The notes below the pieces were generated by a model. The model ran no database searches. It had not been told where the DNA came from and saw only the letters and a program-made list of their open reading frames with translations. This document shows, in pieces, positions 21,647-34,100 of a stretch of DNA of 64,000 nucleotides. This DNA is from Edaphochlamys debaryana (taxonomy: Eukaryota; Chlorophyta; Chlorophyceae; Chlamydomonadales), in contig JAEHOE010000105.1 in assembly GCA_016858145.1 (NCBI GenBank), forward strand, positions 248,001 through 312,000, read 5' to 3'. The position numbers and the translations under genes are program-made. Each line of letters begins with the position of its first letter. Position 1 is the first letter of the stretch.

Positions 21647-24034
21647 ATGCATATGATGAAGCGTGCTAGCAGGATAGTAGCTCTCTGTTTGGTGGTCCTG
21701 AACTCCATCGCGGCTGTCTTGGATGTCAGCGCGGACGGTTCGCTTGCGCTCAGGCGAGGTCTCGACACAAATTATAGGCCACCGCCAATTTGGGAATGCG
21801 AAGAAGGCCTTCCCGCTGGCGCTTTCCATGTGGTCGTGGCGACCCATGCCCCGGAGGCGAGTTCCTGCCCGACCCGACGGAACACGCTATGAAAGGGGGG
21901 GGCATCGACAGGGGGATGAGGGTTCAGGCACTACTGTGGAGGGGGGTGGCCTGGTGGGACAGGCGTGATCGGGGTGGGGCTTCGTTCTGGCTCCGTCTTG
22001 CTCCGCAGGTCACTGCTCTGGTGCCGTGGATCTGGAACCTGGGCTTAGGAGGTGCTGAGATATGGGTTTATCATCGACTAGAGGCGGGAGACCCGCGGCT
22101 GGAGGCGGCTTCCGCCGCCCTCAAAGCGTTTGAGCCCTACCCCTGCGGCTCGGTAGTACGGCTTCAGGAGTTGCTCCCTAACAAGGGCCGGGAGGCGGCA
22201 GCCTACATGGCGCATGTCGTGCGGCACTACAGCAGCCTGCCCCAGGGCATGGTGCTAGTGCATGACCATGGGCCGGCAGCACGCCACTCCCTGTGCGGTC
22301 CTTTCTTCCGGCGGCTACGAGGGTACTACATCGGTATCCGGGAGCAGCTTGTGCGGAACTCCAGCGCGAGTGATGTGGCCAGGGGCCTGGCGACAAGCGC
22401 ACGGCGGCTCGCGGCCTCATCGCGGCGGCGCGGCGGCAGTAGCAGTGGGTCCGCTGCCGCCAAGCGGGAGCTATTCATGCGGTTCGCGGATCAGGCGGTC
22501 AGCCTCAGCAGCGGGTGCCAGGTGGGGCTCTTTGGGGTTTGGTTGCTGCTGTACACGGGTGTGAGACATGGGAGGTAGGGGCTGGGCAGGTAGGCCGGCC
22601 ATGCAATCCTGATGTCACATGATTGACGTGCTGCTCAAGACAGGCGTATGGCCTGGGTTTGAGCGCCTGCTGCCACCTGCTAATACCGCTATAACGTCGC
22701 CAACCATGGGCACCCCAGGAGAACTGGTTGAAGGGCTGCTGTGCGCTACTAGTGTGTGCCGAGGACAGCCCAGGGGCCGAACTCTGGACCCTGGAGGACC
22801 CCCCTGCAGCAGGCGCGGTAATGGATGCTGCCATCGAGGCGCGTCGCAGCCTGCTCCAAAATGGCGGCAGTGCAGAGGCAGCGGGGACAAAGAGCTCTGC
22901 AGGGAGAGGCCTGAGGGGCCGCTGTCCCTTCAAGTCGTCGAGGTACGGAGCCGCTGCAGTGCGGCAGCATTTGCAGGGTTGCGACCTGTCTCAGCGCACT
23001 AAACAATGCTCGCAGGTGTCTAGCTAACGCTTCAGCACTTACCATTCCGCTGAGCCGTAAAGCGGGCGGGGTTGGCGGCGGTCCGGGTGCAACGGCCAAT
23101 CGCTGGTTGTACATGCACGGCGGCGGGGGCCTGTACGACACGCGGTATGAGAACCTGGTGGTGCTGCACGCTGAGACCCCAGAGGCGGCGGCAGCGGCGG
23201 CCACGGGTGGCCTTAGCAACCTGGGCTTCGGGCCCCTGTCGCTGGTGCGCTACGCCTCGCAGGGTGAGCGGGTGCGGAGGGCTGCCGGGCATCCTCCGCA
23301 TACCTCCGGCTGGTGGTTATCCATGCTCGCTTGTTGACCTTGCAGGTGCGGTAGAGACGGTGCGTGCTCAGACCTCCTCGGCCCGCTCGCTGGACTACCC
23401 TGAGGGGGTGTCAACCCGCACCCAGGCGGAGACCTTCGAGGCCCTCGGGAAGATCCTGCAGGCCCACGACTTTTCAATGAAGAAGGTACGGGTGTTGGCC
23501 AAAGACGAGGGTGTGCATGCTGGGCGCGCACGCGGGGGCGGCTTAACACAGCACGGGCGAAAGCTTTCGATGGCGCCACGCGGCCTCTTAGGCCCTTCAA
23601 GTGCAGCGGCGCAATCCCATCGTCTCTGCACCCGCACGTTTGCAGGCCCCCGGCAACTTCAAGTCGTGCTGTGCCAGTCTCATGCTGCGGCCGCACCACA
23701 TCACCCGGTGGCCGCTCAGCATGTACGAGCAGATCCTGCAGTACACCCTGGACGCACGCAACACGTACCATGCCTCGCTGGCCGTGTCGCATCACGGCTG
23801 GGCAATGTGGTAAGGCTAGGGACTGCGTGGGTGGTTGGAGGGACTCTGCGTGTTCCATATCGCGTGCCCACCCACGCCTGCCAGCCCATGCCCACCCTTG
23901 CACCCTCCTGCAGGGCCGGGACCGAGACCACCTCCGCCGACCTGCTGCGCTACTTCGAGGTGGACCTGGCGCTGCTCAGCATTCGGGGCTGCCCGGGCTG
24001 GAGGCTGGCGCCCGCGGAGGCAGGCGCCGTGTGA
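21647..24034 (+). CDS. DUF3431-like secreted protein of unknown function
   Basis: Exon 1 (21647-21856) encodes a signal peptide or anchor (RIVALCLVVLNSIAAVL) ending in FHVVVATHAPE. Exon 2 (22009-22521) continues in phase with VPWIWNLGLGGAEIWVYHR, LLPNKGREAAAYMAHVVRHY, QGMVLVHDH and GPFFRRLRGYY. Later exons hold WLYMHGGGGLY (about 23100), ETFEALGKIL (about 23435), CCASLMLRPHHI (about 23670) and YEQILQYTLDARN, and the stop is at 24034. The order VVxA...NxGREAxxYxxHxxxxY...LPxG, a late cysteine and a Tyr-rich helix follows the DUF3431 pattern found in fungi and algae; some members are annotated glycosyltransferase-like. The exon 1 donor would be GC rather than GT. Exon 3 (around 22740-22940) is less certain. 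Confidence 0.65.
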
Positions 24035-24387
24035 GCGACGCAAGACCTCTGTTCCTTGAAGGAACGCTTGGTCTAGCGAGATCCAGCACGTGTCACGGGT
24101 GGAAAGAGCGTGTGCCATGTCCCTCGTCGCCGTGCCCATGCGAGTGCATTCGGGCAGCAGCGTCTCTACGTACTAGGGCTGGTAGAGTGTCCCGCATCCA
24201 GAAGGAGACCCTGCCGTGGGTAGCAGGCGGCTGGTTCCCCGGGCCGCGCTCAGCCCAGCCTTGTTGCAAGCCGTTGACCGCTTGCAAGTCGATGTCTCCC
24301 GCTTGCCGGGAAGCGGGGCCGCCTTTCAAGCAGGCACAAGAAGGGGCCAGCAGGCAACCCCAGACGAGGAGTCTATCTGCGCAGGCG

Positions 24388-24515
24388 GTAGTCGATTTGT
24401 ATGGAACGACGTTCCCCCGGCCAAAGACGCAAGAGTCGGCAAAACCGTCGACTAACCATTCCAATTTAGAACTGTTAGTCGATTCCAGACGACTCCGAGA
24501 CGACAAATCGACTAA
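24388..24515. repeat. Nested inverted repeats (hairpin-prone, 128 bp)
   Basis: The 12-mer tagtcgatttgt at 24388 has its perfect reverse complement acaaatcgacta at about 24504. Nested inside, tcgactaac (about 24449) pairs with gttagtcga (about 24474). This is a compact double-hairpin structure, as in a tiny foldback/MITE element. Confidence 0.55.
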
Positions 24516-24768
24516 GCTAGCAACACTGCGTCCCCTCGGGCGGGCGCTGCGGCTGGAGAGGGGCCCTGTGTTTCATGAGCTGGCAGCTGATGGTCTGACC
24601 CCTGGTCTGACGCCCCGCTGGTGCAAGGGGGCTGACATTGAGTTCCTGGAAGGCGGCGGCTGGATGCGGTACGGGCTCTGACCTCGACTTGTTTGCACAG
24701 GAAAGCTTTGTTGAGGGCGTGAGCCCCCGGGGCTATGCCGAGGTGCTGTCAAGCACGTTTGGGCACCA

Positions 24769-27307
24769 GTGTTGCTATCTTCCTGGAGCGGAGTCGACTG
24801 ACCCGTCGAGCATCGTCGTTTTTGCGGAGTCGACTAAGTCGGCTGCGTCACCCCCCGAGTCCTCCGGCAGGCCCCGGGCCTCGGCGCCGAGCCGAAAGTG
24901 TAACACAGCACATGCTTTGGGAGCAGGGGGGACCGTAGCTCAGTGAGGAGTAGGAGATCCCCAATGCACAAACCCTGCAATACTCTGCTCAGCCCAGCAG
25001 GCAGGCCGCCCCCCAGAAATGCTGGACGGACCGGCAGGCGTTGGCGGCAGCACAGCGCGCAGCACGGACGAACTGCGGCCCCCATGTCCCTCCGCATTGA
25101 GCGTAGACTTGCTTGAGGCATGTGAGCGCGGAGTTTGTGCCGTTGATGGAAGGTGGCAAGCGCCTCTAACTGCTGCCACGCTAGGGCGTCCTAGGTGTAT
25201 TGCAGCCGTGCTGGAGTGCTGTTTGCACGATGCCCCCGGCATGTGATGCAGACTCGAGGCCCCCGATGCCCTGCCCGGCCTCGGCGAAGCGCCTGTGCCC
25301 ATATCAGTGCCTGTGCGCATAGCAGTATGAAGAGTCGCTAACTGCTATTCCAACCAGCGCGGCTTTGAGGCTTGTTAGGGCGCAGGTGCACACTCATGGC
25401 TGTAGGAGCGCGGTGCGTGATCAAGGGACGGGCCGGCCCCTCCCCCCTTGTTGCCCCGGGCCTCCCCCCTTGTTGCCCCGGGGCTCCCCTCGCCCACCTG
25501 CCAGCCCCCCTTGTTGCCCCGTGCCCCCCCCGCTCCACGCCCGCCGGCCCCCCTTGTTGCCCCGGGCCTCCCATCGCCCACCTGCAGCCCGCCCTAGTTG
25601 CTCGCAAGCGCGGTGTTGTGGATAGTACCTCGCCAGTGTTGTAGCCTCGCATCGCCCTTTGTTGGCCTTGCTTTTCACGTAACGCCCCCAGTTCCCTTCC
25701 CCCCTAGATGCCCCGTGCCTCCCCTCTCCATGCCTGCCAGCCCCCCTTGTTGCCCCGGGCCTCCCCTCCCCACGCCTGCCAGCCCCGCTTGTTGCCCTGA
25801 GCCTCCCCTCCCCCACCTGCCGGCCCCCCGTGCTGCCCCGGGCCTCCCCTCTCCATGCCTGCCGGCCTCCCTTGTTTCCCGTGCCTTCCCGCGCCACGCC
25901 TGCCGGCCCCCCTGGCTGCCCCCACGCCTCCCCGCCCCAACCTGCCAGCCCTCCCTGGTACCTCGTGCCTCCCCTCCCCACTCCTGCCAGCCCCCTTGTT
26001 GCCCCAAGCCGCCCCTCGCGCACCTGCCGCCCGCCCTTGTTGCCCCCTGCCTCCCCTCGCGCACCTGCCGCCCGCCCTTGTTGCAACCGTCCCTGGTGCC
26101 TCATGCCTTCCCTCTCCACGCTTGCCGTCACCCTTGGTTCCCTCCTTTCCCCACGCCTGCCAGCTCCCGTTGGTGCCCAGAGCCTCGCACCGAGAGGCGG
26201 GGACGGGCAGCGGAGAGCCGGGGCGGCTCGGGCAGGGGGCCGTCGAGCGGCGGCGGTGGCGTCCGCCTGTCCCAATTGCGCCTCGGCGGGGAAGACTTGC
26301 GCTCGCAGCTCGGTGTTTCGCTAGGTTGCGAACCAGGGCTAAAGCTTTGTGCTCGCGCACGCTCTGCGCTTCCAGCGTTCTGCAAGCCTGCTGGTGTTTA
26401 GACACTGGTGTTTAGACACTGCGCGCATGCTCGGTGCGTTCCGCCAGCATCCCGCTCCGTTCCTCCAGCGTTCTCCTCGCGTACACTACTCCGTAATATT
26501 GTGCTGCGATGTCCCGTTGCTTGTGCTTGTCTTGCGCTCGCTGCGTGCCCGGCCTCGGCGCGAGTGCTATGCGCGCGCTGTTGCTACTTGCGCGGGATGC
26601 CGGGGGTCGTCAGCAGCCGTTCTCCTTCTTCTGTTGTGTTGAGCTTGTCGGGTTCTGCCCGGCGCGGTGATCGGCTCGGCTCTCGCGGTTTTCCCCGATG
26701 CGCCCGCGCGGACCGACCCGCGTCGCCGGATGAGTTTTGGGCAGCTTTCCGGGCGGCCCTACCGTCTTGCTTTCCGTTTGTCTGTTCGCGTGGGCCGTGG
26801 GCGGTGCCGTTCTCGGTGTTACCTCGGCGGACAGACACGGTGCGCGCGTGCCTCGACCATCCTCCGCTTCTACTCCGCTGCGCGGGGCCACGCTGCACGG
26901 CTTCGCACGTTTCGCTCGCCCACGCTCCGTTCCGGAGAGCTACGGTGACAGGGGGGGGGCAATTTAAGCCGTCCCTGTGTCTATGTGCTCCTTCCTGCGT
27001 GCTCTATCGCTGGGCGCACACCTGCGCACACACCATGGTCGGCTGCCCAAGTTGGCCACCCGGGCGGGGAGCGAGGGGTTGGAACGCGCCCACGCGTCAT
27101 CTCAGGGCACGGAGCCGGAGGCGGCGTGTAGGCAGCGCAAGGGCAGTGAGGGGACAGCGCAGGGGGTGGGCGGGGAGCGACGACGTGCCCGTACCTGGGA
27201 CGAGGTTGCTGTGCGGACAGAGCGAGGCCCGGGGCCGGCCGGGGGACTACGGGGGGCGGCGGAGTCGACGGGTCAGCCGACTCCGCTCCAGGAAGATAGC
27301 AACACTG
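24769..27307. mobile_element. Block bounded by about 40-bp inverted repeats (candidate DNA transposon)
   Basis: The sequence starting gtgttgctatcttcctggag at 24769 is found as its reverse complement ending at 27307, with one mismatch over about 40 bp. Sparser similarity extends further inward (both sides share ggccccgggcctcg). The block is about 2.5 kb and contains a minisatellite. I see no transposase motif. A related fragment (ggaaggtagcaacactgac) lies near 30003, so the sequence belongs to a dispersed family. The boundaries could be repeats placed in inverted orientation rather than true termini. Confidence 0.4.
25435..26180. repeat. 42-bp C-rich minisatellite
   Basis: About 16 imperfect copies of a unit of about 42 bp, of the form ccccttgttgccccgggcc, then tcccctccccacgcctgccag. 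The array is strongly strand-asymmetric (C-rich on +). The unit length is a multiple of three, so several frames stay open, but the translated sequences look like repeat products, not proteins. Confidence 0.85.
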
Positions 27308-27495
27308 CAGGGGAGTGAGGTAGGGCGTCACCACCAGTCCGTGCCCTGCTTTTAGAGCCTTCGCCGAGGACTGAACGCCTTTCGCTGGATAAGCGTCACA
27401 TAGGTGTATAGTGTACACCGCTCGCTCCAGGCTCGCTCAGCGTGTGCATTTGGATTGACGGTTCACGCACCTCCAGTCGTGGGAGCCCCTCGTCC
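26181..27495. other. Non-coding GC-rich stretch
   Basis: This is the right part of the inverted-repeat-bounded block plus a flank. There are long open stretches on both strands with Arg/Ala/Pro-biased composition and no recognisable domain. No RNA gene was identified. Confidence 0.4.
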
Positions 27496-27560
27496 AGTAG
27501 GCGCACCAGGGCCGCAGAGCCGCCAGATGTCAGGGCCGCACCCGCCTCCGCCCGGCCCTG
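27480..27560 (-). pseudogene. Possible orphan exon fragment
   Basis: Read on the minus strand, this stretch encodes ALTSGGSAALVRLLDEGLPR, which looks like part of a helical (armadillo-like) repeat. No neighbouring exons, start or stop could be linked to it. Very tentative; it may be a captured exon inside repeat DNA. Confidence 0.2.
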
Positions 27561-28730
27561 TGTAAACAACGGACCCAGTTAGTGGCAGTTGGGAGCATGT
27601 TCTGTGCCCCGTGGTGGCCACACTTACCTTGCGGCAAGCAGCTGAGAAGAGCTCGCATTACCAGGCTGGTGTATAGAGTGCTATGCTGTCGCGAGAGCAA
27701 CGCATATGCTTGTCTCGGCAAACTCTAGCGCGTTCCTTCCGGCGATGCCGGCCCCTGCCATCCTCGCATTCACACCTGGTATAAGCCCCATCAGGCGGGT
27801 TCCACTCCCCCCGCTCCCTAGCACCCGCCTGGTCCCCACCCCCAGTATGATTATATGTGCTTGTTATGCATTTCGAGGCCAGCTTCAGGCCTTGGGGGGC
27901 TTAGAAGCGGTCGGTCGCGGGCGCATGTCGGCCGACATGCTTGGGCGGGCGACCTCCGCGGAAGTCTCCAGAACTCTCTCGGTAGTTGTCCTTAGTAACA
28001 ATAAGCCGTATGAGAGTCGTGTGGCGCTCAGAAGCGCTCGCAGGTGGTCGCTGACCGTCAGTCAACGCTCGTTCTGGGCATCGCGAGCGGTTCTCCGCTT
28101 CAAATCACACACAAACACCTAGATATGTGTACATAAGCTTAAATTTTGAGAGGCGTGGGCTAAATCGGCGGTCAGACGCACCTACCCGACCCCCGCCTGT
28201 ACTGCCTGGTTGATGGGGCCACGCGTTTCGGGTGCTCACACGCCCACCGGCTCGCTAGGGATTCTTTGTGTTCACAACCAGCGGCGTGCAAGCGGAGATC
28301 TGGGGGCGGCACCGAATGGGAAAGGGTTTTAGCATTTGGGCGCGGGGCGCAGTCAAGCGCGACTGCGACCCGCGCGGGCAAGCTCGGAGTCGCCCGTTGG
28401 GGTACACCCGGGCCTGGAACATGGCAAGCAGTTGGGACGAGAGCCATATGGCTGTACGGCATCTCATGGGTGTGAGAATATCCGGGTTATAAGTGTGATT
28501 AGGGCGTTGACCAGGTGTCATACGTTGACTAGGCTGTACGGCCGCCCTGGCCATTGAAGTGTGGATGGGTGTGAGCGGTGTGAGTTGCTTCATGGAAGGT
28601 GTTGAGAAGTGAGCTGATCGTGTGTTGTGACGGCTTCACAGCAAGTGGCAGGAAGGTGATCTGAGCACGGGAGCTGCGCGGTTGCTTCCATTGGTGGGCG
28701 TTGCCCGTTGTTCTGTACGACACCCAGGCC
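27561..28730. other. Intergenic, no gene seen
   Basis: Lower-complexity spacer with a few AT-richer patches (about 27845-27870 and 28120-28150). No recognisable coding, RNA or repeat feature, apart from the probable upstream part of the following retroelement-like repeat. Confidence 0.4.
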
Positions 28731-28732
28731 GT

Positions 28733-29560
28733 ATTTAAGGCCGGGGGTCGCGGGCCGTTGGGCAGGCCCCGGACCCCAAGAACAGGTCGACTGGAGCAGC
28801 GAACGGAATCGGTGGACCCCTGATACCCGGGACCACTGATAGGTCCCAAGCGCAAGGAAACAGGAGGATTCTCTCGTGTAAACGTGTGTGCTCGACTGAG
28901 GCACTGTCCCTCGAGCCCCTCTGCGCCATCGAGCGCCCAGCCTGGCCCTTTGGCCCCTGCACGCTGTCAGCCTGCTGCGCGACCCGTGCACCTAGCCCCC
29001 ACGGACTGAGCCTCAGCGCCCTCCGTCGAGTGGAGCCCTTCTCTCCTGAGCAGCCCAGCTCAGCCCTTTCCAGAGTCAGCCCGGCTCTGACCCGCTGCGT
29101 CTGGCTTAACTGAGCGCGCGAGCGGAGGCGAGCGCGTGCCTCACAGCCCGCTTCGCTTGTCCTTTTCCTTGGCCCTGCCCTCCTGCACGCCAAGCCCGTG
29201 TCCTGCGGTCACCCCTTGACCCGACACGCCCTATCCCGGAGCCCTGCCGTCACCCCGACGCCGTCAGTGCCTCCGTCCCCCTCAGACTTATCTCAATTAC
29301 CCGTAACGCTTCCGCAAAGCAAGTCTTCCGCTGCGCAGTATCCCTGCTGCTATCGCCTGTCCGTTGATTGAGCCCCGCAACGTGACACGCACCCAACCGG
29401 CAGTGACAGAGACTGGTGCCAGTGTCCTCACACACTGAGCCCCGGGCACCTCACGGCGCAGCAGAACGGTCCTAGGGCAAGCCAGCACACCACTCCGGAA
29501 CGCGCGAAAATTTTGTGTGGTTACGTGTTTGGTGTGGCTTCGCTTTCTAGCCACAGCACG
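28733..29560 (+). mobile_element. Retroelement-like repeat (possible solo LTR), copy 2
   Basis: Second member of the family seen at 5880-7085, in the same orientation. It has a TATA-like box (tatttaagg, 28732), then ccccggaccccaag and aggtcgactggagcagcg (28766-28806), a caggagg block, and the terminal block with aaaattttgtg and gtggcttcgctttcta (29505-29550). The two copies are clearly diverged in the middle. No coding domain is present. Confidence 0.45.
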
Positions 29561-31183
29561 CCCAAGCGTGCCAAACCGCGTGGGGTCTGGTGGGGTAGAA
29601 GAACATCAACGAAGCGAAGCGCTTTGGTTGTGGCGTAGGGCGTGTCTGGTGGGGTCCCATCCTTGGAATTAGATTCCGTAGGGGTGATATCTGGCTTTCC
29701 GTGTGGGGACCAGGCGTGCCCCGGAGTGGAACCCGCCTGAGCCCCATTCACACTCCTGTACGGCCCACAACCGAGCAGCACCGAGCCGCCCTGTCACCAG
29801 ACATGGGCAAGACTGCCGCGTAGCTCAATGTCAGAATGTCTTGGTCCCTCGACCACACGCCGCCTACTTCTCCCGCGGAGATCCATGTTCGTGCCCATCT
29901 GGTGGCGGCAGGGTTCAAGCAGCCCGGGGTCTCTATGAGGAGGCGAGCCGCCCGACCCCTTGTTCCGAAACCCAAAGCCAACTTTCGTGCTTCGAAGAGC
30001 CTCAGGAAGGTAGCAACACTGACCCACCCGCCGCGCCTACGCGCCTCCAGAACACGGTCGGGCCCCCGGTCGGGCGCCGACCTCTCGTTTGTCGCTTCGC
30101 TAAGGATCAGCACGGGAGTCACTTCGCTTACTGGTCGCTGTTGGCGGCCTCATTATATTGTGATCGGCCTGCCCGGAGTCGCAATTGGCCAATCAAGCGC
30201 GGCCTGCAGCAGCTGAGCACCGCACGGCACCGCCCGCAGTAGCACCTTCTGGCCTGTTCTGCTGGCCGGACACGAACGCGGCTTTCCCCAACAACACAAC
30301 TAAGACATGACTCGGCACTGACTTTGGGCCGCGCAACCTTGCGATTTGCGCGCAAGCACATTCTCGCGCGCGCACTCCAAGCAACCAGTTTAGGCTGCCT
30401 TACAGCCCTCGCCTTACAGCCCTCGCCTTCGCCACAGCCTGCACTCGTGTGTTTGTGGGTTCTGCAAGCGAGCGTTGGACGGCTGGGAGGCCAAATGGTT
30501 TCGCGAAGGAAACGTACGACCCGCGGCGGGCGGGACAGCAGCGCCAAAGAACCTGGCCAGCGCACCTAGCCAAGTCTCCTGTGGGACGCTCGCAACCCCG
30601 CCTCACTACACTTGCACCGGTCGTTACCGCAGGCGACTGTGCACACGCCTTAGCCTGACCCAGCCGATCCCCGCGGCCGGACTGCTGTGGACTTTGGGGA
30701 ACACAGCGCGGACTTACGATAACTAGGTCTATCCAGTTAGTCGCTTGAAACCATCAAGGCGACACTGGCTGCGCTGGTTGGATTGCGAGCGGCTCTCGTG
30801 GCCGAGTTGCCCTGCGGTCTGGCCCTCGCCGGAGAGGTTGCAGGTACGGACCGCTCTGCGCACTGCTTCTGTTCACTAAGATTGAGCAAAGGCCAAAGCG
30901 CGGCCCACCGCACCGGCACCCTGCACGCGGAGCTCACGTAGTGAGCACGTTACACGACTTTACGTATCGTTCAATCCATATTTGGGGTAAAAGGGGGAGC
31001 AGGGATCCAGCAGTTCCAGGCTGTTCCAGGGTGCAGTTCGCGTGTCGGTGGGGGGCGGGAGGGAGGCGACGGGAGGCGTACGCTCTGACGCTTAAGAAGC
31101 ATCCGAGGTTGTCGGCTGAAGTCACTTCGCGTTCCTTAACTGGCGTCGCAGGCGGGAGCAGCAAGAGAAGGCACAACGCCTAG
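29561..31183. other. Repeat-rich intergenic region upstream of the pherophorin gene
   Basis: Contains a fragment of the ggtagcaacactg repeat family (about 30003) and otherwise unclassified GC-rich DNA. The last few hundred bases presumably contain the pherophorin promoter. I could not identify a confident TATA box or other regulatory element. Confidence 0.4.
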
Positions 31184-34100
31184 ATGGCGCCTTCGGTCGG
31201 CGGTCGCGTGACCGCAGGCCTCGCCGTCTGGGCGGTTCTCCTAAGTGCAGGTAAGATATGGTACTACATTCCTCATCGCCTGGTTAAGCGGGTGTGTTGC
31301 TGGTCGTCACCCGACCCCGACCCCCTACCCTGCTTCCGTGTTCAGGTGTCTCTGCAACTAGGGACTCATTTCTGCACGGTCCCGAGCGGACCCTGCTGCA
31401 GGACGTCTCTCCCTTTCCGCGGTTCCCGTACTGTAGGTAAGCTGGTGCCGCGCTCTCCTTATCGCGTGCCCACCACGACACCTTCGCCCGCCCCACCGCC
31501 CCACCGCCCCACCATTCCCTGACCCTGCCCGCCCAGGTGTTTAACGTACGATTGCATTTGCTCACCGTACCGGCTCGCTTACACGAGCACGGCCCCCGGC
31601 GAGTACCCGGGTTCGGAGAGGTACTGCTTCACGCCTCAGGTAAGCTGGTTCTGAAGCCGCAGTATGGAATCCAAGGTCAGGGGCATGCTCCTCTTTTGTC
31701 GACGCCCATACCTCTGGCCCTCCCTAATGCACCATGCAGTGGCTGTTGTGGAGGGTTGTGTCAAGCACGGCATGATAATCACGCACCGGTTGACTCCTGG
31801 CCTCTCGCCCCCGTTGGCATGCCCCTGTTTTGCCCAGTACGTGGGCTGCGACAGGTCACGCGCCTGCTGCACCACACTTGAGAGGATGGTCGACAAGATC
31901 GCCTTTGACATTAGTAAGCGTGGTGTGGCGGACAGTTTGGTGATCGAGCTCACAGAAGGCCGAGCATATTGAGACCCGGGTTGGCAGGGCACTGAGCTGT
32001 GTCACTCGTCCCCCGCCTCGCCACCCTCCTGCAGCCGCGGACTGCAGCGTCAAGACCAACATCCTGAGCGTGGAGCTGGGCAAGGACCGCTGGGACAGCT
32101 GGGAGACCAAAAGCTGGACCCTAAACGCGGCAGGGGGTGAGCATCTCGAACAGGACAGCCGGCGTGGGGCCGCCTGGGTGTGCGGCTCAGTGCGGCCATT
32201 CACGGCTTGCAGGGCATAGCTCAGGCCTAAGCCCAACGCTAGTTGTGCTCCTCGATCTTTACAGCCAAGCAGTGCTCGCTTCTTACCTCCGCCCCCCCCT
32301 CCTCCGCCAGACAAAGGATACGAATTGAGGATCTACAACATGGACAAGAACCGGACGTCCTTCACGGGGATGCCCATCTGCATCACCACCACGCAGCCCT
32401 GCATGGGCCTGAAGGACCTCTGCGACGTGGAGGGCGGAAAGTGCAGGTGCGAGCGTGCGAGGAGCGGCCGGGCAGGGATCCACCTCTAGCCGACACCACC
32501 CGTGCGGCCGTGGCCGTGCACACTCGCTTGCCTGGCCCTGCTGTTGTTGACCCATGCGGCCACGGCATCCTTACTCGGGGTCCACGCAACACCACACTCC
32601 CCGTGCGGCACGGCATGTTCGCGCATGGAAGTATCTCTTGTGCCCTCACCACCCATGCCACCCTTCCGCGCCCCCAGGTACTCGCTGAGCGAAAGTGGCA
32701 ATTCGACCTTTTGCCCGGTCTGCGTCGTCACCCCCTCCCGGCCCCCGCCAAGCCCTGCGCCTCTGAGACCCTCCCCGCCACGGCGGCCCCGCCTCCCGTC
32801 GGCGCCCAAGCCCCCTCCACCCAGCCCTCCGGCCCCCTGCGAGGTGCGAGACGTGCACCACCTTCTCACGCCCCCCTGGCACTCGCTCGCACCCCCTCCC
32901 CTTGCCTGCACGCGCTTCCCAGTACTAACCCGAGCCTTGCTCTGCACCCTTCAATCACGCTCAGGTCTGCGCGACGATCGTCATTAAGCCACCGGAGAAC
33001 CTGCAAGGCCCGCCCTTCACTCTCACCGAGGCCCAGTGCCAGGAGCTGGGCACCGAGATTGCCGCTGACCTCAACAACCTGACTGATGCGTACGGCGCCC
33101 GCATGCTGGAGCCCTTCACGTACGGCACCTGCTCGCCCACGTACCAGCCCCCGAGCGGCTCCACTCCTGCTGTCTACCCCTACCTGCAGGTAAATCGACC
33201 ATTGCCGATTGCGTGTGTGGTGCTTGGCCGCACAGATCCGGGTTGTCTCGTCCTGCGGACTGGGACTCACACGAACCTACGTCCCCTGCTGCCCCCTCGC
33301 GGACGTTTGCCCTGCAGGTGTGCGGCGCCTTCTTCTCCGACGCGGAGGGCGAGAAGGTCCCCGAGGACGACCTCAAGCCGCTGATGGAGAGCTGGGTGAT
33401 CTGGGCCACCCAGTGCCCCGTGGCCTTCACCGGCTACGCGGTCTCCGTCGTGGTCGACTCTCCCGAGGGGGATGGCTGCCTCCAGGGCCTGTATACCCCC
33501 GAGGCATGCGCGCCCCTGGTGCCGGCCAGCCCGCCGGCGATTCCGCCCGCCAGTCCGCCGGCCAGCCCGCCGCCGCCCTGCCACGTGTGCGCGAGGGTGC
33601 AGATCAAGCCGCCCAACCCGCTCACCGGCCCGCTCTTCACCTTCACACCGCGCATGTGCCAGGACCTGGGTGAACAGATCGCAGGGGACCTGAACAACGC
33701 CGCTGCAGACTTGGGTGCGGTGCTGCTGGAGGAGTTTGTGTACCCGGGCGAGTGCTCGCCCGAGTACCTGCCCGGCCCGCCCGCCAAGTATCCGTACGTG
33801 ATGGTGAGTCCGGCAGCGGGGTGTTGTGGCGCCGCGTCAGACCGTTTGGCAGAATCTGTCTTAACCTCCGCGTTCCGTCTCTACCTCGGCAGGTGTGCGG
33901 CACGTTTGCCTCTGACGCCGAGGGCGAGAAGCTGCAGGCCATTATTGCGGACCTGATGCCGGCCTGGATCTCGTGGGCGACCGACTGCCCTGTCACTCTG
34001 ACCGGCTACTCAGCGGAGGTTATTGTCGGCGACGAGGACGGTGGCCCCACCTGCCTTTCGGGCTTTTTGTCCCCCGACGCGTGCGCGCCGTTAGTGCCAA

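Noticed and set aside
24935..24960. tRNA A-box-like sequence (gtagctcagtgagg)
   Set aside because: No B box or cloverleaf at the right distance. A similar word at 29820 also lacks a properly spaced B box.
25440..26180. A coding gene in the C-rich array
   Set aside because: Repeats of a 42-bp unit explain the open frames on both strands.
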